A stretch of DNA of 64,000 nt from Pomacea canaliculata (GCF_003073045.1 NC_037595.1:4266227-4330226), one strand, 5' to 3'. Shown: positions 13,389-28,018, numbered from the stretch's first letter. The notes: generated by a model from the letters alone, not told the origin. Program-made: numbers and translations.

Positions 13389-15355
13389 TATGTGGCAAGA
13401 TACCCCAGACGACCAGCACTAATGGAGCAGCATAATCATTAGTCTGTTGGTATCATTCACTGGATGTATGTATGCATATGTATGTTACAAAATATTATTT
13501 ACCTTATTTCATCGACGCATTTTTTCCCCTCTTCATAAAATTGCTCAAGCAGCTTCGTCAAGCGGCATCCATTCTTGCAAACGAGGTAGTGATGATCCAG
13601 GACGTCTGCCGTGGTGCAGTCTATCAGCAGACATACCCCGGGTGGTTGGTTCACATCTCTCCTCCGGCAGACGGCCTGACGTCGCACGTCTTTACCTGGC
13701 TGTCAGAGCCGTGAAATCCTGGGCTACTGACGGCGTAAAACACCGATAATCCCGCTCTCTGCACCTCTGTTATGAGATAAAAAGAAGCGTCAATTAGAGT
13801 TAAGGGAAATGGAGTTTGTAAAGAGATCATACGAGTGAGACTTTGAGACAACCCACTCCCCCTCCATTTCCTATCGCTTTTTTTCGGACCTCAGCCCACA
13901 CGCAGCTTCTAAGAGATTTGGACTGTGACGGAGGTTTCGAAGCTAAGCTGGGGCTGGACTCACTTAATGCGAAGCCTAAATAAAATCAAAGAACTTTCGC
14001 GAAAAGGTCAGACACGAGACACGTTTCCCAGTCAGATGGCCTAACTGACAAGGCCTGCCGATATCCTCCCGACCAGGGGGAGAAGGGAGTGGAGAGAGAG
14101 ATAACGAACAAGTCTTGGACTGACTAAGCGACTTGTAGAACAGAGTCGGACAAAGGGCTGGAGCTTATGGAGACAGGGGGCTGGGTTTCGGATTGTTGTA
14201 GTTCGGCATCTTTGGTTAATGAGCTTGAGGCTTGTGGAAGTGAAGCGTGATGGCGACAAGCCAGCTGAAGGAGTTGGGTCTTTGTTAGGAACGCGCCTTC
14301 ACCTCTCGTGTGTTTACCTGCCTGTGTATGCTTTATAAAAACAACACTTAATTATTCCTGTGTAAATATTCATAAGACGTAATAAGAACGCTCTTAGTAG
14401 ACCTGTATCAATATTTACAAAACGTAATCTGGAGGTACTCAGAATTCGCGTGTCTGGTATTGGGATGGCATACCTCTGCACACCTGAGGTACAGATGTCA
14501 TTATTTTGTAATGAACTGCAATTTTTCATAACCATTTTGAGAAACAAACGGGGAATTCATTGAAATTTCAACTTATGACGTCACTTTAGCCAATTTTAAG
14601 AGGTTTTGGGTTCATGCTAATGATGTGTTGCATGGCAGTTGTGGTGACCTCTCAGTAAATGAAGTCATGACCTCTCTTCAAACCCCCAGATGAGAATCCC
14701 GGTGTCCAAAGCTAGTATCTCATGAAAGGTTGAGTTATATTTGGAAAATAAGTATACTGAATATTTAACTAAAATCGTTCATATAAAGACAGAGCCTGGT
14801 AGGCCTTTAAAAACACTCGCGGCTCATCTTATTTGGAAAGCTCTTTGCAGGACAACAGCAAACCGTTGCGCACCACTCTCACACCAAGTGCTCCCCAACA
14901 TTCCCAACCCCGTAGCCATCACCACCAGTAGTGCTGGACAACCCGTGACTTTCCTCCAGAAGTCACCCCAAGCCCACAAAAGGTCACTGACCCGGGGGGC
15001 GTCCAGCAGCGACCGTTGGGAGAAGCGGCGATCGGCTCCTGTGCAAACAGTGTGTTCGTAGAAGTGGACAGGTCAGCAAAGGAGGATTTGGGGGCAAACT
15101 GTCAAGCCTGCAAAATGTTTCCGCGGAGACTGTCGAGCCTACGAGAGGTTTACGCCAAGAACGTCGCACACGTTTCAAAAAAATGTTGCCACAACACGCC
15201 GTGTGTTTTCATTGAAGCTGTGCGCCTGACAGGACTGCGAAAACCCAACCTCTCTTAATTTTAAAAGTTAGCGCTAATCTAAAGCAAACGTGATTACACT
15301 AAGCCCAAAGTCACGGACTGGAGACGAAGTAACATTATTAATTTATAAAGGTGTG
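13389..15355. other. Stretch without a supported gene
   Basis: ORFs of 60-106 codons occur on both strands (for example a plus frame at 13472-13714 with a polar helical-looking segment), but none has a recognisable domain, paired splice sites or a continuing neighbour exon. Composition is mixed; no repeat was identified with confidence. Confidence 0.35.
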
Positions 15356-15363
15356 TCTTAGAT

Positions 15364-15705
15364 CAGTGGTTCTCAAAGTTTTTCGGACCGCGGACCATTT
15401 TACTTAAGTAAAAGCTATGGCGGACCACCAAGGCCTAAAAATCAGTCTGTACTATGAATTTCAAATTTAAATTGCCGCATTTGTTTCATTTTAATTCAAA
15501 ATTAAATGTCCTTTTGTAAAAGTAATATAGTAATAAGTTGATATAAAACTACGTATACCTCGTTCTTTGTAATTAAAATGTTAATGCAAGGAATGCATCA
15601 CTTTAAACATCACTTTGCTGACATATGACGACTGTCAGCCGCGGACCACCTGACTTATGCCGGCGGACCACTAGTGGTCCGCGGACCACACTTTGAGAAC
15701 CACTG
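15364..15705. mobile_element. Non-autonomous hAT element (MITE) with intact TSD
   Basis: The 342-base element starts CAGTGGTTCTCAAAGT and ends ACTTTGAGAACCACTG, 16-base terminal inverted repeats with one central mismatch. It is flanked on both sides by the identical 8-base target duplication TCTTAGAT (15356-15363 and 15706-15713). Subterminal repeats of GCGGACCA occur near both ends. It has no transposase ORF. Eight-base duplications and this terminus are hallmarks of the hAT superfamily (Charlie-like). Confidence 0.92.
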
Positions 15706-18700
15706 TCTTAGATTAAAGACCAACTCGAGTCCAGTCGTCGTCACTTTTAAAAAACTAAATCACCAAATCTGTTTAAGTGCGGACTTTCTTCCTTTCGAGA
15801 AATATAAGCCTTCAGAGAAATTTGACCTCTTCTTAACGATATTTGAAAGCTTAAATCTTGCCAATGTAATGATCTTACCTTGCTAAGACTTTCAGACTTA
15901 TTAAGTATCTCCTAAGAAGTTTAACCGACTTAAATGAAAGCTAATTACTCGGGTTGGTCTTAAAACAGATTAAATTGAGGGATAGAATGAGGAAATAATT
16001 CTTTAAAGTGGTCCTAGTACACGAAGAACATTACACATAATTACTGATCAGAACCAATAATAATATAACAATATGTTGAATTTGAATAGCGCTTTTCCCA
16101 CCATTAAAGGCGGGCTCAAAGCGCATACTAAAAAGGAAAAACACACAAACATAATAAGAATGGATGCTGGTCTCAAAGAAGAGTGTAGAATTCCAAAACA
16201 GAGGTAGAATCTCGATATAACGAACCTATTTCAACCAGAGAAAAAATTCGATGCATCAGATAATTCGTGATGTCACGATTCGAGTCTTAGCCCAACATGC
16301 GGACATAGAGGATTGAAATCACGTCCACGGCATCCTTAATACCGATTTGATTCCCAGACCCTCTTGCATGTGATGTTGATGAAGACATTTTCATGACGTA
16401 CTTCCAGTCGTTTCTTTCTGATGATACCAAGATCGAGAGACGAACAGGAAGTAGTGTCGTTTTAAAGGCAGGTACTCCATCCTCATCATGATCTTTCCTC
16501 ATCATGATCTTTCCTCATCATCTTTCACTTCCAGTGTCAACTGACACCGCTTGTTTGAAACCATTCCACTGTTCTCCTCTCACACACCGAGGATCAATTC
16601 TCCAGCATCTTCCTTGACTATCTCTCGCAACAGACGGCACTCTTATCTTATCTTATCTTCCATTCTTTGATGACATTTGACGTAGGTGAATTGAACGTCA
16701 TTTAAATCTTGCGTCAGAACTCTGACGTTTCTCTTCAGGTTAGCCGCTGCTCGACTTCCAGCGCGTGATCCACTCACGCTGTACCGGGAAACTGGGTCGG
16801 CAACTCAGTTGAGACAACCCACAAACATGTCGCATCACTAGAAAATCTCGTTACAACTGAAATGTTTTTTACTTTGGACTAGTTATATTAACAATGTACA
16901 GAAATAAATCTTTAAATATCGATATTGACTGTACATCGAGCTCTATTACAAAAAAAAACTTTAAAAAAGATCAAAATTCATTTTATCGAGATTATATATA
17001 TATATACATGTACTTTGTTCCTTTTACTTTCTCGGGAAGGGGGATTGTGAATTTCAAAACTTACCACGAAAGAAAACAAAATCCCAGCAAAACTAATGTC
17101 TACTGAGGTATATTTCCCTCCATTTCATACAAGAATTTAAGAGTTTGACTTTTCACAAGCAGACTTATTAATTATGCAAATAGCCACTGAATACAACGAG
17201 TCTTAGTAATTACGTGACCCATGGCTATGTATAGCAATTAAAGCAATTAAGCTTTGAGGTGGGTGCACTAATTCTCGGTGCAGACGTTTTTTGGTTCGAA
17301 ACCTGATAGCGGTCCAAGAGGTGGACAGCTCCTGGTGTTCACCAATCTTGGCAAGAAATTTACTTTGTAATGACTCGAGTAACAATCACTCGACCAATAC
17401 AGGCGACTATGATGAAGTGTCATGTAGGTTTAAGATACAGGCTTACTGAGCCTCTGCACTTCAGATCCTGCATGAACCGACCTTGACACAGCACTCCCTG
17501 TGTGGAAGGGAAGGAATGGAATGCTGCTTAACGCAAGTAAACGGAAAGCTTAGACGCTGGATTCCGACATTTTCTTAAAAACTCGGCTGCAGATGCCCCG
17601 AATTAAAACTGCACCTCGGACCAAACCAGCTTATCTTTGTAATACGATCTGAGCTGGTGGTGATATGTTGCTCATGTGGGTAGAAAATTCGCCAGTCTTG
17701 AGTTTTTTGCCATCTGCAATGTCGAGCAGTGTGTAGCGACCTTTTCGCAAGCAAATATGCGAGGTTGTGTGTAGCTCAATCCTTAAAGAAAAAATTCACG
17801 AGGCAGATGAATGAGACTTTCCCTTTTTAGAGGGATTGTGGGGGTTGGTGGGGTAAGATTTACTGATGAATGGCAAAGAAGATAATTTAGTGTGGCGTAA
17901 GCACCCGAGGCCTCTCACAAAAAGCACTCAACGGGCCGATGGGGACTCGTCCTGGCAAACCTTGAAACGCTAATGCAATCCACTCAGAGTTCATTTCGTG
18001 ACCCCACTGATTCCTAATTCCTCCCTTCTCCACTAACGAAAAAGTAGTTTAAAAAAAACCTGAAATAGAAGAAATCTTTAATGTCTTAAAAACATTCGTC
18101 TCATTTGCTGACACAAAAAAACCCTGAAAATAAAATTCATATACCAATGTGTGTTGAGTTTGTGAGAATCTATTCTGACCTGTTTCCTGTTGAAAAAGTA
18201 CATTTTAAAGACGACGTTGATGTAGTCTTGATGAATAATAAACAGGTCTTAAAAATTCTTTCTCTCGTACAAACACACTCTCTCGCTCATTTTAGAGGTC
18301 ATGACGAAAACATTATGCAGTAAATAGACACACACTCATTCTCTCTCTCATTCACTCAGTTTCGAGGTGACGTATAGTGTTGAAAAAAAAAGATGACCCA
18401 ATAAACAGGTACAAACTCACAAAACCTAGTTCTCGTCTCTTTTTTTTATTTTTTGGTCTATTTACTTCCCACAAGCTACGTACATTTCGGATGTACAGAC
18501 AAAATGAAGAAAAATATCATTCACAGCTACATAAAAGACTTAAAACAGAAAGCTTGCGGCCAAGAAGAACGTTAACCTTGTCAGACCCTTGTTGAACCCC
18601 CTCCTCCCCCCGACACATGAGGTCATGTTGGCGTCACTCATTGTCCCCCATGACCCCCGTATACTGTGTACATGGCATGGTCCGGGGGCCTGCTGGAGTG

Positions 18701-20104
18701 TCGTGTTCTCCTGGAGCTGCTCCTCCAAGCCACAATCACACAAGCTAAAAAAGAAAGCCATCATGCGAAGCTTGTTAGGTATTTCAAACACCTGCAGAAC
18801 TAAATAATTCCTGCTCTTTGGGACCCCCTAAAGATCGGATGACGAGTTGTTTATATATATAACTGAGAGAATTTTGAAACCATGAAATAAATGTTTAGGA
18901 GCCACATAAATTATAATAATTGTGGTTCGTACTTTTTTTCTACCCCTTTCCCTCCAGTCTTCCGCCATAAGACACATGTAAGCAAGGGACCTCCTCTGGG
19001 GGCAGTACGACGTTTCCCAGGGGCAAAATGGGGAACTCAAGGAAAAACTTCTCGTTTCTGAAGTTATAAAAGTCATTTCCAAATTACTTTCAAAGACCTC
19101 ACGTGTAACAAATTTTATATCTTTCAACACATTTTTGTGGAAACCAACATGCGCGTTTAAGTATTTGCTGCTAATATTAATTATGAGAATTCCACAGACG
19201 GATGGTCCCCACTAAAAAAAGAAAACCAATTGAAAAAAACAAAAAACACTCACTTATGATGTCTGACTACGGGGGTATACAGCAACTCACCCAGAAACAA
19301 AGTGGCTTTAAGCGCGATGGCAGAAAGTTGTTTTTTCATCCTTTTTTAAAATGCATAACAAGAATAACTGTAATCTCTCAAGGGATGCTATGTATTAAGT
19401 GCCACGGCCACAGACCTCGTTCTGTAACATGAATGGAGGTGGAGAGTTAAATTCTTTCGAATCCTGTCGGCGTTTTGTTACTTCTGCAACTTTGTGCGGA
19501 ACTGTCGCAAATGGAGAGGAAGAAGAAGAAAAAAAGCGAGCGCATTTGACCACTCGACTCACCCACAGACTGCAGTTTCACAAGAGTACAGGGCATCCTC
19601 CGAACGGGTTCTCCAGACTGTAGTTTCCCCCCTGAGTGCAAGTTCATTGTCCCAGCTAGTTCAGACAGAGTACACTGACCACTCAAAAAGCATGAAAAGG
19701 TCATGATAGAGACATATTTTGCATTAATTAATAATAGGAGTGGAGAAGTGTACGCGAGACCAGGTGAGAGTTCTGTAGAAGAGGCACACGAGCGTGTAGA
19801 GGAAAATGTAAAGACGGCGACGATGAAGAATAGCCATGTATGTTTGCGAATGCCAGGTCTCACTGAATGTTCCTTTATCGTATTACACACAAGGTGCTGG
19901 AGGTTGTCACCGCCACCTCAGAAACAAAATATTTGCTCTCTCACATGGACACGTATTTTCCTCTCCTTCTCCATGTCCCGACCACAGTCTTCACAGATTA
20001 TAGAAGTCTGAGGTCCCGTCTCTCATTTTATTCTTCCTCCCCACCATTCACATACTGGACAGCTCTTTATTTCATAAGGGTTACTTCATGAATGAATGGA
20101 AATA

Positions 20105-20107
20105 TTT

Positions 20108-20143
<36 letters not shown>
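20105..20143. repeat. (GT)n(GA)n microsatellite
   Basis: A run of alternating GT followed directly by alternating GA, about 39 bases, with no interruption. Confidence 0.9.
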
Positions 20144-20945
20144 CATTTTGTAGACATGTTTCAGAGATTGACACCCGATATTTCACGAGTAGCTGCCCTC
20201 CCTTCACCCCATCTCTTTCTTCCATCCGCCTCCACCCCTTACGACTTTTACACGGCTTTTAGTTTATCACAGTCTTAAACAGTCAATCACATACAGTAGT
20301 TTTCAAATTTGTTTCTCCGAGGTAGCATGGGCGACATTAAAAAAAATTTAAAGTTGCACTTCTACGTATCTATTCAAAAACATCCGTTAATACATCCGTG
20401 CACAGGAACACAGATCGAACTCTTGATTTTCCCGTCATGAGGCGAAAGGAAGGAAGGGAGAGCGCGTGCAGACAGGGTGATACTAGGAGGAGGAGAGTGG
20501 CAGTGCCCGCCCTTGTGCGTGCATCTCAGCCCTGTTGATGATGTGCAAATGTTTCAACTTCAGGGTTATACTCAGTTACACTCAAGACAATGAACTCCGA
20601 TATCTTTGATATTTTTCTCGTCATCCATGATGAATGAAAAGAACTGAAACAAAGATTACTCAGATTTTTTTTTTTTTTGAGGGGAGAGCGTAGGAGGGGA
20701 ACTGTGGAGGGAATCGATTTCGATGATTGTCGAATGATTATCATTTATAACTTCCGATTCAAACGTTTGTAATACTATCCGACTGTGGTAAACCTTGATT
20801 TAAAATTTAAGAGTTTTGAAATAATGGGAACTATTGACAGCAGGATACTCTCCAACATCATGTCATAATGCAAATTCGCAAGAAAGGTTCGGAAATAATT
20901 ACTTCTGCGACTATTACTAAACTTCCTTAAAAATGAAGACTACAA

Positions 20946-20998
20946 AACAACAACAACAACAACAACAACAACACAAACAAACAAACAAACAAACAAAC
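20946..20998. repeat. (CAA)n(CAAA)n microsatellite
   Basis: About nine CAA units pass into CAAA units. An apparent poly-cysteine/valine ORF on the minus strand is only a translation of this repeat. Confidence 0.9.
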
Positions 20999-23900
20999 AT
21001 TGCTGCACCCATTTGTATAAATACTATATTATTAAAGTATAAAAGATGTTGAGACTTTGTTGTGGCAATTGTTTGTTTAACATCGTTAGTATTGAACACA
21101 AATATCATTGAAAGACAACTGTTCATGTTATAAGCATTTACATAATTAGACTAAAGTTGATTTGAAAAGCATTGATGACATTTGACAAAGATGTCATACA
21201 GACACAGATGTTCTTCTAAATATCACTGACGAAATTAAATAAAAATACAACAGAGACTGTTCATTTGACAAACATTGAGATAATTCGGGAAGTATCATAC
21301 ACAAGTTGTTCTTGTGCACAATTCTCGAAGCAAACTGCAAATATCTAAGGAATGTCGACATTCAACTGCTTGCAAATTTTTTGACATATCCTTCCCCCTT
21401 TCTAATTCGGTCTTGAAAACTTGAAAAAATAGGACGAATGTATGGGGGGTTTACTGTTTCAATCAAACTTTGCCCACAAAAGAGCAGGGCTATCCTACTT
21501 GACAATGCTCACTTACAAGATGCTTCATCATAAACGTCACCCAGGACATCACACCTGTCTCTTTTGATGTTTTTGTTCGTGCTCGAGTCTCTAGTCACGC
21601 CTCTCTGGTATCAAGATTACGAACGAAAAACAGAGGCTTTGCGAAACTTTAAAACCTTGTCCTTCACCCTGACACAGATTTACAGCAACTGTGGCTCAAT
21701 ATTGCGACCAGGAAGAAAAATTCTAAATGATATTAAACAACAAATTAAATGCAATTTTTTTTTTCTTCTACCCAAGTGAATCACGGGTGATCAAAAGTGG
21801 ACTGCAAATTTACCTGTCCAGTGCCAAGATTTCCCTTCAGTCCCAGGACTGTCCGAATGACAAATTTATCGTTGGTTACAAGGCAATACACAGAAAGAAA
21901 AAAGCGATTACTGACTTCATTATTACATTATAGCCTCATAAAGCATACATGGCCTCCACCCTCTAATATTCCAACACACATAAAACGCACCTGTCATTCT
22001 ATTCCTCACACACGTGCGCACCGGTTTAACTCCGACTGTTGAGATATAGCAGATGGGCAAAGATATCAAGGAACAGATGACTCTCCTTTAACGGCCTTCC
22101 ATCTTGGAAAAATAACATCTAGAAGAAAGCTTTAATTGGTTTGAATACGATGATTATATTTGGCTAAGTTGTTCATAACTGTGAGGTAAAACGATAAATG
22201 CTAAAAATTGTCACATAATCGTCAATGTATCCACTTAAGAAGTTTATGGGATCGCATTTAATTCTACCTGCTCTACGTCCAGGTGTATGAGCGGAGACGA
22301 ATCTCTGGGACTGGATGCACACAGTGGATGCACACAGTGCAGCTTTAGCTGCTGGATGGTTAAAGTACATCAGTCAGCAACAACAGCAAGGACAATGCTT
22401 CTAAAAAGAAAAGCTATTGGGCGACAGGCAGCGGCTAGTTTGGTACTGGGGACTCAACCATCAAAACAAAGATACACTCAAAACGGTTTGGCAAATCTGC
22501 TTTCCCCTGACTGCGAGCTGCTTTGCAATTTTGTTAAGCGAATTATATATTCTTTTCAGCCATTTTGCAATTCTATTAAGTGAGGGATCTGATGCTTGGT
22601 CAAGGTATCCCTTTCCCCGTGTGACCTAAGCTACAAACTATTCCCAAGCGGTTTGCCAAACACATTTGCCTCGTGTTTGCCGTTGTTCTAAAATGTCGCT
22701 CCGGCTTTTAGCGTTACTAAGTCATGGAGCAGCTCCGAAAACGTTTCTCGTGTCTGGAGTTTTTAGCTTTTCGTTAGCAATCAACTTTTCACTTTTATTA
22801 TCGCGTATTCGCGGTTCTGTTGAATATTCGTCGTTAGCTTTTCGTTTGTTTGCTCCTACGGAAACAAAATTCTAATAACAGAAAACAGGCACCTGGTCAT
22901 CCATCTTGGAAATCCTCATCTCATAACTCGGTTGGTGGTGCAAAATGATTTATATAAACGATCAGTTTTCCAGGTGTACAGGCACTCAGTGTACAGGGAT
23001 CCAGGTCACCCTCCTCCCCGGCCCGACTTCGCTATCGAGTGAACTGAATCAGGATCACGCAGCTGTCATAGGCAGTAGAGGTCAAAGGTGACAGCGGCAA
23101 GGATGAGGACAATCACGGCTGCAAGACGACACCGCGGGAGTATACCAACAACTATTCTTCTCAAGTTGAGTTCATGCGTGAGCTACGTCAAGCGGAGACT
23201 TTTCTTCAAGGTAAATCAAGGACAATCTTCTTACCTCCGGAGCTGTGACGCACAGTCCAGACCCCGCGGATACCGCTTGTACCCCACTTGACCCCAGGGA
23301 ATCTTTACCACTGCTTTATAACTACGGTCACAGGGTTAATGCAACAGTCACTGAGTCGGATCGCCGCCCTATAACTTTGGAGATAAAATGGTTGATGATG
23401 ATTTCCTCGGGGATCGACTTACCCTCGATTCATGAATACGGACCCATGGTCGGCAAACATGGCCTGTTAACCTGCTCTCAACCGAGTATCTCAACTCGGG
23501 TATCAGGAGAAGGTGTTAGGTACTCAAATTCGAATCGCATATCAAGATTGTCGCTGTGTATTTGTCTTCGTTTAACAATATCTATAAAAAAAAGTAAGTA
23601 AAAACCAGTAGGGAGAGGTATCCGCGCAATCAGCGTGTTACATCTCAAGTAAGCGCTGAAGAATTATATACTCCATATATCACAAACGCACGCGTGTGGT
23701 TTATCTTGTGCTTATGATGTACCCTCTGTGCAGATGGCGAAAACAGCCTATGAGCAATAAGTCTCTGTATCACACGCCTGGAAGAGGCCTGATAAACCTT
23801 CAGTCACCTATAGTCATACACAATGACAAATTCTTTTTTTTTTCGTAATGACGTAAAGGGAAGACTCCTGTGGGCATAAAACAGAAAGATGTTGGCGAGA

Positions 23901-26900
23901 AAAAGAGGCGACACTACAGTACAGGTAGCAGGCATTCACTAGAAAAACTCCACAGATGGATTGTCGTGCCAATAACATAAAAAATGTCGGTTTTCACAGC
24001 GGAATAACTGATCTCTATAATAGCTCAGTTCTGTCAAGCTCTAAACTCGTTTAGTTTCTAAAAACTAGGCTGCTTGAGTGTAGTTGATTATTTTCCTTTT
24101 TTTTTTTTTAAGTAGTCGTCGGACAAAGGAATAAACAAAATTACAACATAAAAATTAATGCACTACAAAATAGGTAATTGTCATTTCAAAATATTACAGG
24201 TAAATAAGTCAATGAAAAGTACAGAATCCCCATGGTATTTATAGTCGGCTTTATATTATCAGGGAGGAAGAGTGCATCACTGGTGCTCAACTTTAACATG
24301 GCGGCTTAACGATACCTTCGATCGGAGTTCTAGAGTTTAAACTGCCTTCTTTACACCGGACGTAGACTGCCGAACATGCGAATGGGTGTAAACAGAAGTT
24401 GTTATATGACCACAATGTACAACTCTGTCAAACATCCGCACCTATTCGGGAGTGTCAAAGGCATCGAGAGGTGGGAATGTTGATTGTTCTTCCTTCGAGT
24501 AGTGGGTTAGGCTCTTTTCTTACCTGTCGAGGTACCTCTTTTTTTCGATAACCTTTGCTGTAAATCCCCAGCAGGTAACACTGCCACTGCGCTTACTATG
24601 GTTTACGGTTTACCGACCTATTTACAGGTTCCTCGGTGGCAAAGGTCGTCCCTTACCATTTTTAGGTCTTTCAAGAGTGAGTTGCTGCAGATCTCCCTTT
24701 ATTTGGGCCAGCTTTATGTGAGGTTCTCCCTCGCTGCCGTACCCTTCCCAACCCCTGACCTACTTTAACAGCTTCAAATTTGAATAAGAAAATAAAATGT
24801 GCCACTTTGGAGCCTCTGTAGAACTTGCTTTAATGGTCGAAAAGTTAAAAAAAAAAACTTGGCGTTAATGGGCCAAGACCATGCAAGACCGAGTCTAAAC
24901 TTCGACGTTCGCCGTTTTGTAAAAGGCAAACATATATATAAAACCACGGCTGGTGAAATGTTTATTTGACAGTTATTTAAAAACTCTGACAAGCTTTTGA
25001 CTCTTCGTCAAACGCTCGTTTACAAGGTGTGGTTAAGAAAGGTCTTTCCGCTGCGAATGGCAGGTTATCCTGCACGTGCGAAAACCTTCAACTTGGCTCC
25101 AAATTGTGGGATCCAGACAATGAGACGCAGGCCAGTTGGGTTTGTGCACAGTGCATGGGCGTCCCATGCTTTCGTGAGGACGGTTGGGAGCCCGGCTAGA
25201 CATTTCGTTGTTGATTTATGTCTAGTCTTTGACGCTAGCAGCACCAGCAGCTGAGGTCACTGTAGTCGACACAACGAATACGAGGGACATTATCGAATTC
25301 AAATAATGGATTCCAACGAATGCGTGCTCACTCTCGTTTCTTCGCATGCGCGATGGGGAAAAATGGTTTGTAATTATTTTGAGACAAAGAGCAAACATAA
25401 AGTCAAAAGCAATGCAACATCTTTATCTACACATGATGTGAGAACGATTCTTCCAATAATAAGTGCAACCGGTTTCGTATATATAGGTATTAATGTGTAT
25501 CAACAAGAACAGAACTTTTGGTGAAGAGATTGTATTATTCACACTCATCTCTTTCCCCTATAAACCAACCCTACACCTCGCCGCACACAGAAAATGAGAG
25601 GATCTAGTTTCTTGACAACAAACAACAAATCGAGAAAATTTCTACAATGACGAGTGAAGCGGCTTCACTGTCCACAGTCAGACTGTAGTATTGCTGAGCG
25701 TGTGTGTGTGGGCGTGTGCATCTTGCAAACTGTTTAAGGCACGGACATGTATACAAGTGTATACGTCCCTCAAGTCCGTGTTTTGGGGTCCTTTTTTCAT
25801 ACAAGAACAGGCATGTTAAAACAAAGCCTCTAACTGCCGCGAGCACTTGACGAACAAGCGGACAACGAAATTGCTTTTTCCCCTCAGAGCGATGGGTGGC
25901 GACAGCAGGTCACAACGACACGACCATGGCGAATCAATAAGCACTCTAATCACCGCAGGGCATGGGCTACAGTTACATGCGCGGCAAGAGTATGAGCAAA
26001 CACGCGCGCGCGCGCTCACACACACACACGTCCCTATTTCAAAGCGTGCAGAGAAAGCGACACAATGAAATACAATATGCTCGTATTCTGCGCTTGAAGG
26101 ATTGCAAGTTACGAACAAAATTAAGATCCTGGACTGACTAGAGTTTCTTAACCCACAATCAACACCAACCTCGCCCTCCATGAAAGTACTTGCCAGGTGT
26201 AATAAATATGTTACTTTGAAAACACGATTAGCACCTCCACCCCACAAACATCCAGCAGCAGTGAGGTGCAGACTGCAGTACTATAGCCAACGGCTAAGTG
26301 AAACACTGGTGCTTGTACTCGTGACTAACGCTCGATGAGACAATGACTGGTGTCGTACAGCAGGAAAATGCCGGCGCAGTGCTGTATACATGCCGTGATG
26401 CGACAGTGTGGATTCGCCACTGAAAAGTCCGGCCAAGCTGCACGGGCTGGGGGCGATAGTGACGTCAGCCAGCCGATAGCTTGTGTGAGCGTTATGATCG
26501 CAATCCTGTTGTGCGTCGAGACACGAGACATGAGCACTCCTGCTAACAGATTCTATAAATTAAAACAGAAAATTCGAGTGAACGTGGTGGTGGGTGCAAG
26601 GGTTTAACTGATCATCAGCAAAAGATAACTGATTCTTGTTTTCTGTCACCATTCAGCTTACGATAACCGTACAAGAAAACAAAACTGAACAAAATCCCTA
26701 AAACACATACAAACAACACACAAAGAAAACTGAGCACCGTATATTAAATTCTGTCTTTAATCCGCTGTCTGAGAGAAAGAGAGAGCGTTTAGGTGACCAG
26801 CAAAACTTCTGCAGGTGACTTTTAATGAATGCATTAAAATCTGATGAGCGCCATCGTGACAGGCAAGATCACTAATGACAACATCAGTCAGGCACGATTC

Positions 26901-26929
26901 GCGACATCTTGAGCCTGGCATTCAGTACA

Positions 26930-27480
26930 AGCTGTCTGCGTTGTGTTTTGATTTCTCTCCAAGCTCCTACCTTATTTCTCTAAATTTATCTCTCCCTTCA
27001 TAACAGCCAGTCAACTCCCCTCTTTGTCCGATGACCGTATGCTCAGTATACCTGTCACCAGAACAACCACATATTGTCAATGGATTCTTAGCTACTGCGC
27101 TGCAAAACAGAGGAACTCTTCCCCTCTATGTCCGCCATCTACCTACCATCGAATCCTTTAAAGCTGCACTAAAAACACATCTGTTCCACGAGCCTTATAT
27201 CTGACACCACTAATCAACATAGTTGTGACTATAGGCAATTGATTAGTCCGCTTGCTTGTCTTCCTCTGCATATTTATGACACTCTCTATCCTTACTGTGT
27301 TCCCAGATTCCTCTTTGCGTTTTCTATGTTTGCCTTTTGTTACTTATCTGCATAGTTGTTTTTCCTTCCGTCCTTCGTATTCCATGTCTCTTACTTGTCT
27401 CAAGCGCTGAGAGCATGCCCCTTCGTAAGCGTGATTATGCGCTATATAAATCATACGTTTATTATTATAGTGACTCACAA
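26930..27480 (+). mobile_element. CR1-type LINE, 3' end fragment
   Basis: The plus strand encodes, in two frames, the C-terminal region typical of many animal LINE polymerases: MLSIPVTRTTTY, then LPLYVRHLPTIESFKAALKT followed by HLF. The 3' UTR ends with GCGCTATATAAAT and a TTATTATTAT tail, the usual end of CR1-like elements. Frame changes show it is dead. Confidence 0.75.
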
Positions 27481-28000
27481 CAGCCTCTGTCTATCCCGAT
27501 TCGAGTCATTCATTTCCGTCCTCCCTGTTGCTCACAGTCAGTTAATTTTTCGTCTCGCTCTAATCATTCGTTTTCACCCTCTGTCCTGCTGCATGCCTGG
27601 TGGTCATCCCACCCTGTCTGGTCACCTGCCTTGCCTGACGCTGAGCAGAGTTTGCAAACATGAGACATCGAGGCGAATCTTGTCCATGTCAGTAACGTGT
27701 CCCAGGTGATGGGTGTTCCTCCCGACCTCGCAAGCGGTGGACCTTCAGAAAACGATAACAATGCACTAGTACGAAATGTTGGGCTGTTTGACGTAATAAT
27801 GAATCGGGGGGACCAGTAAAAGAAACTTAAATACGTCTGTGTGTGTGTGTGTATACGCGTGCATGCCGAGGTGATAAACCAAGCAAAAGAAATATTTTCT
27901 GCAGTAACACTTCTCCAGTTGCAGTTTCAAAGCTGCTCATGGGTGTGTCGCAATAAATTGACAGGATACATACACAAAATTTTCTGAGAGCTTTCCCTTA
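27481..28000. other. Intergenic, nothing recognised
   Basis: Short ORFs only; a (GT)n run at about 27838-27852. This is the spacer between the LINE tail and the FANCG 3' end. Confidence 0.4.
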
Positions 28001-28012
28001 TCAGCTATTTTT

Positions 28013-28018
28013 TTTATT
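28013..28018 (-). terminator. Candidate polyadenylation signal of FANCG
   Basis: On the minus strand AATAAA lies about 330 bases after the proposed FANCG stop. It is the first such hexamer downstream. If it is used, the 3' UTR is short and uninterrupted. Confidence 0.4.

Larger units (their letters stand above)
15714..26929. other. Long gene-free stretch
   Basis: No exon could be supported. Contents noticed: a GCGCTTTT...AAAGCGC stem motif at 16088-16125 of a type common at ends of invertebrate retroposons, a Tigger-like GAATCTCGATATAACGAAC word at 16208, tandem copies of a TCCTCATCATGATCTT unit at about 16478-16522, and microsatellites at 20105-20143 and 20946-20998. The longest ORFs (147 codons, minus, 19447-19890; 143 codons, minus, 25816-26247) lack recognisable domains. 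Confidence 0.45.

Noticed and set aside
13472..13714. 80-codon plus-strand ORF with a plausible helical segment
   Set aside because: No known family and no neighbouring exon; the opposite strand is also open over part of it.
19447..19890. 147-codon minus-strand ORF
   Set aside because: No recognisable domain, a phenylalanine run from a poly-A tract, no splice context, and overlapping ORFs of similar size in other frames.
25816..26247. 143-codon minus-strand ORF
   Set aside because: Composition follows CA/CG-rich low-complexity DNA; no domain or conserved motif seen.
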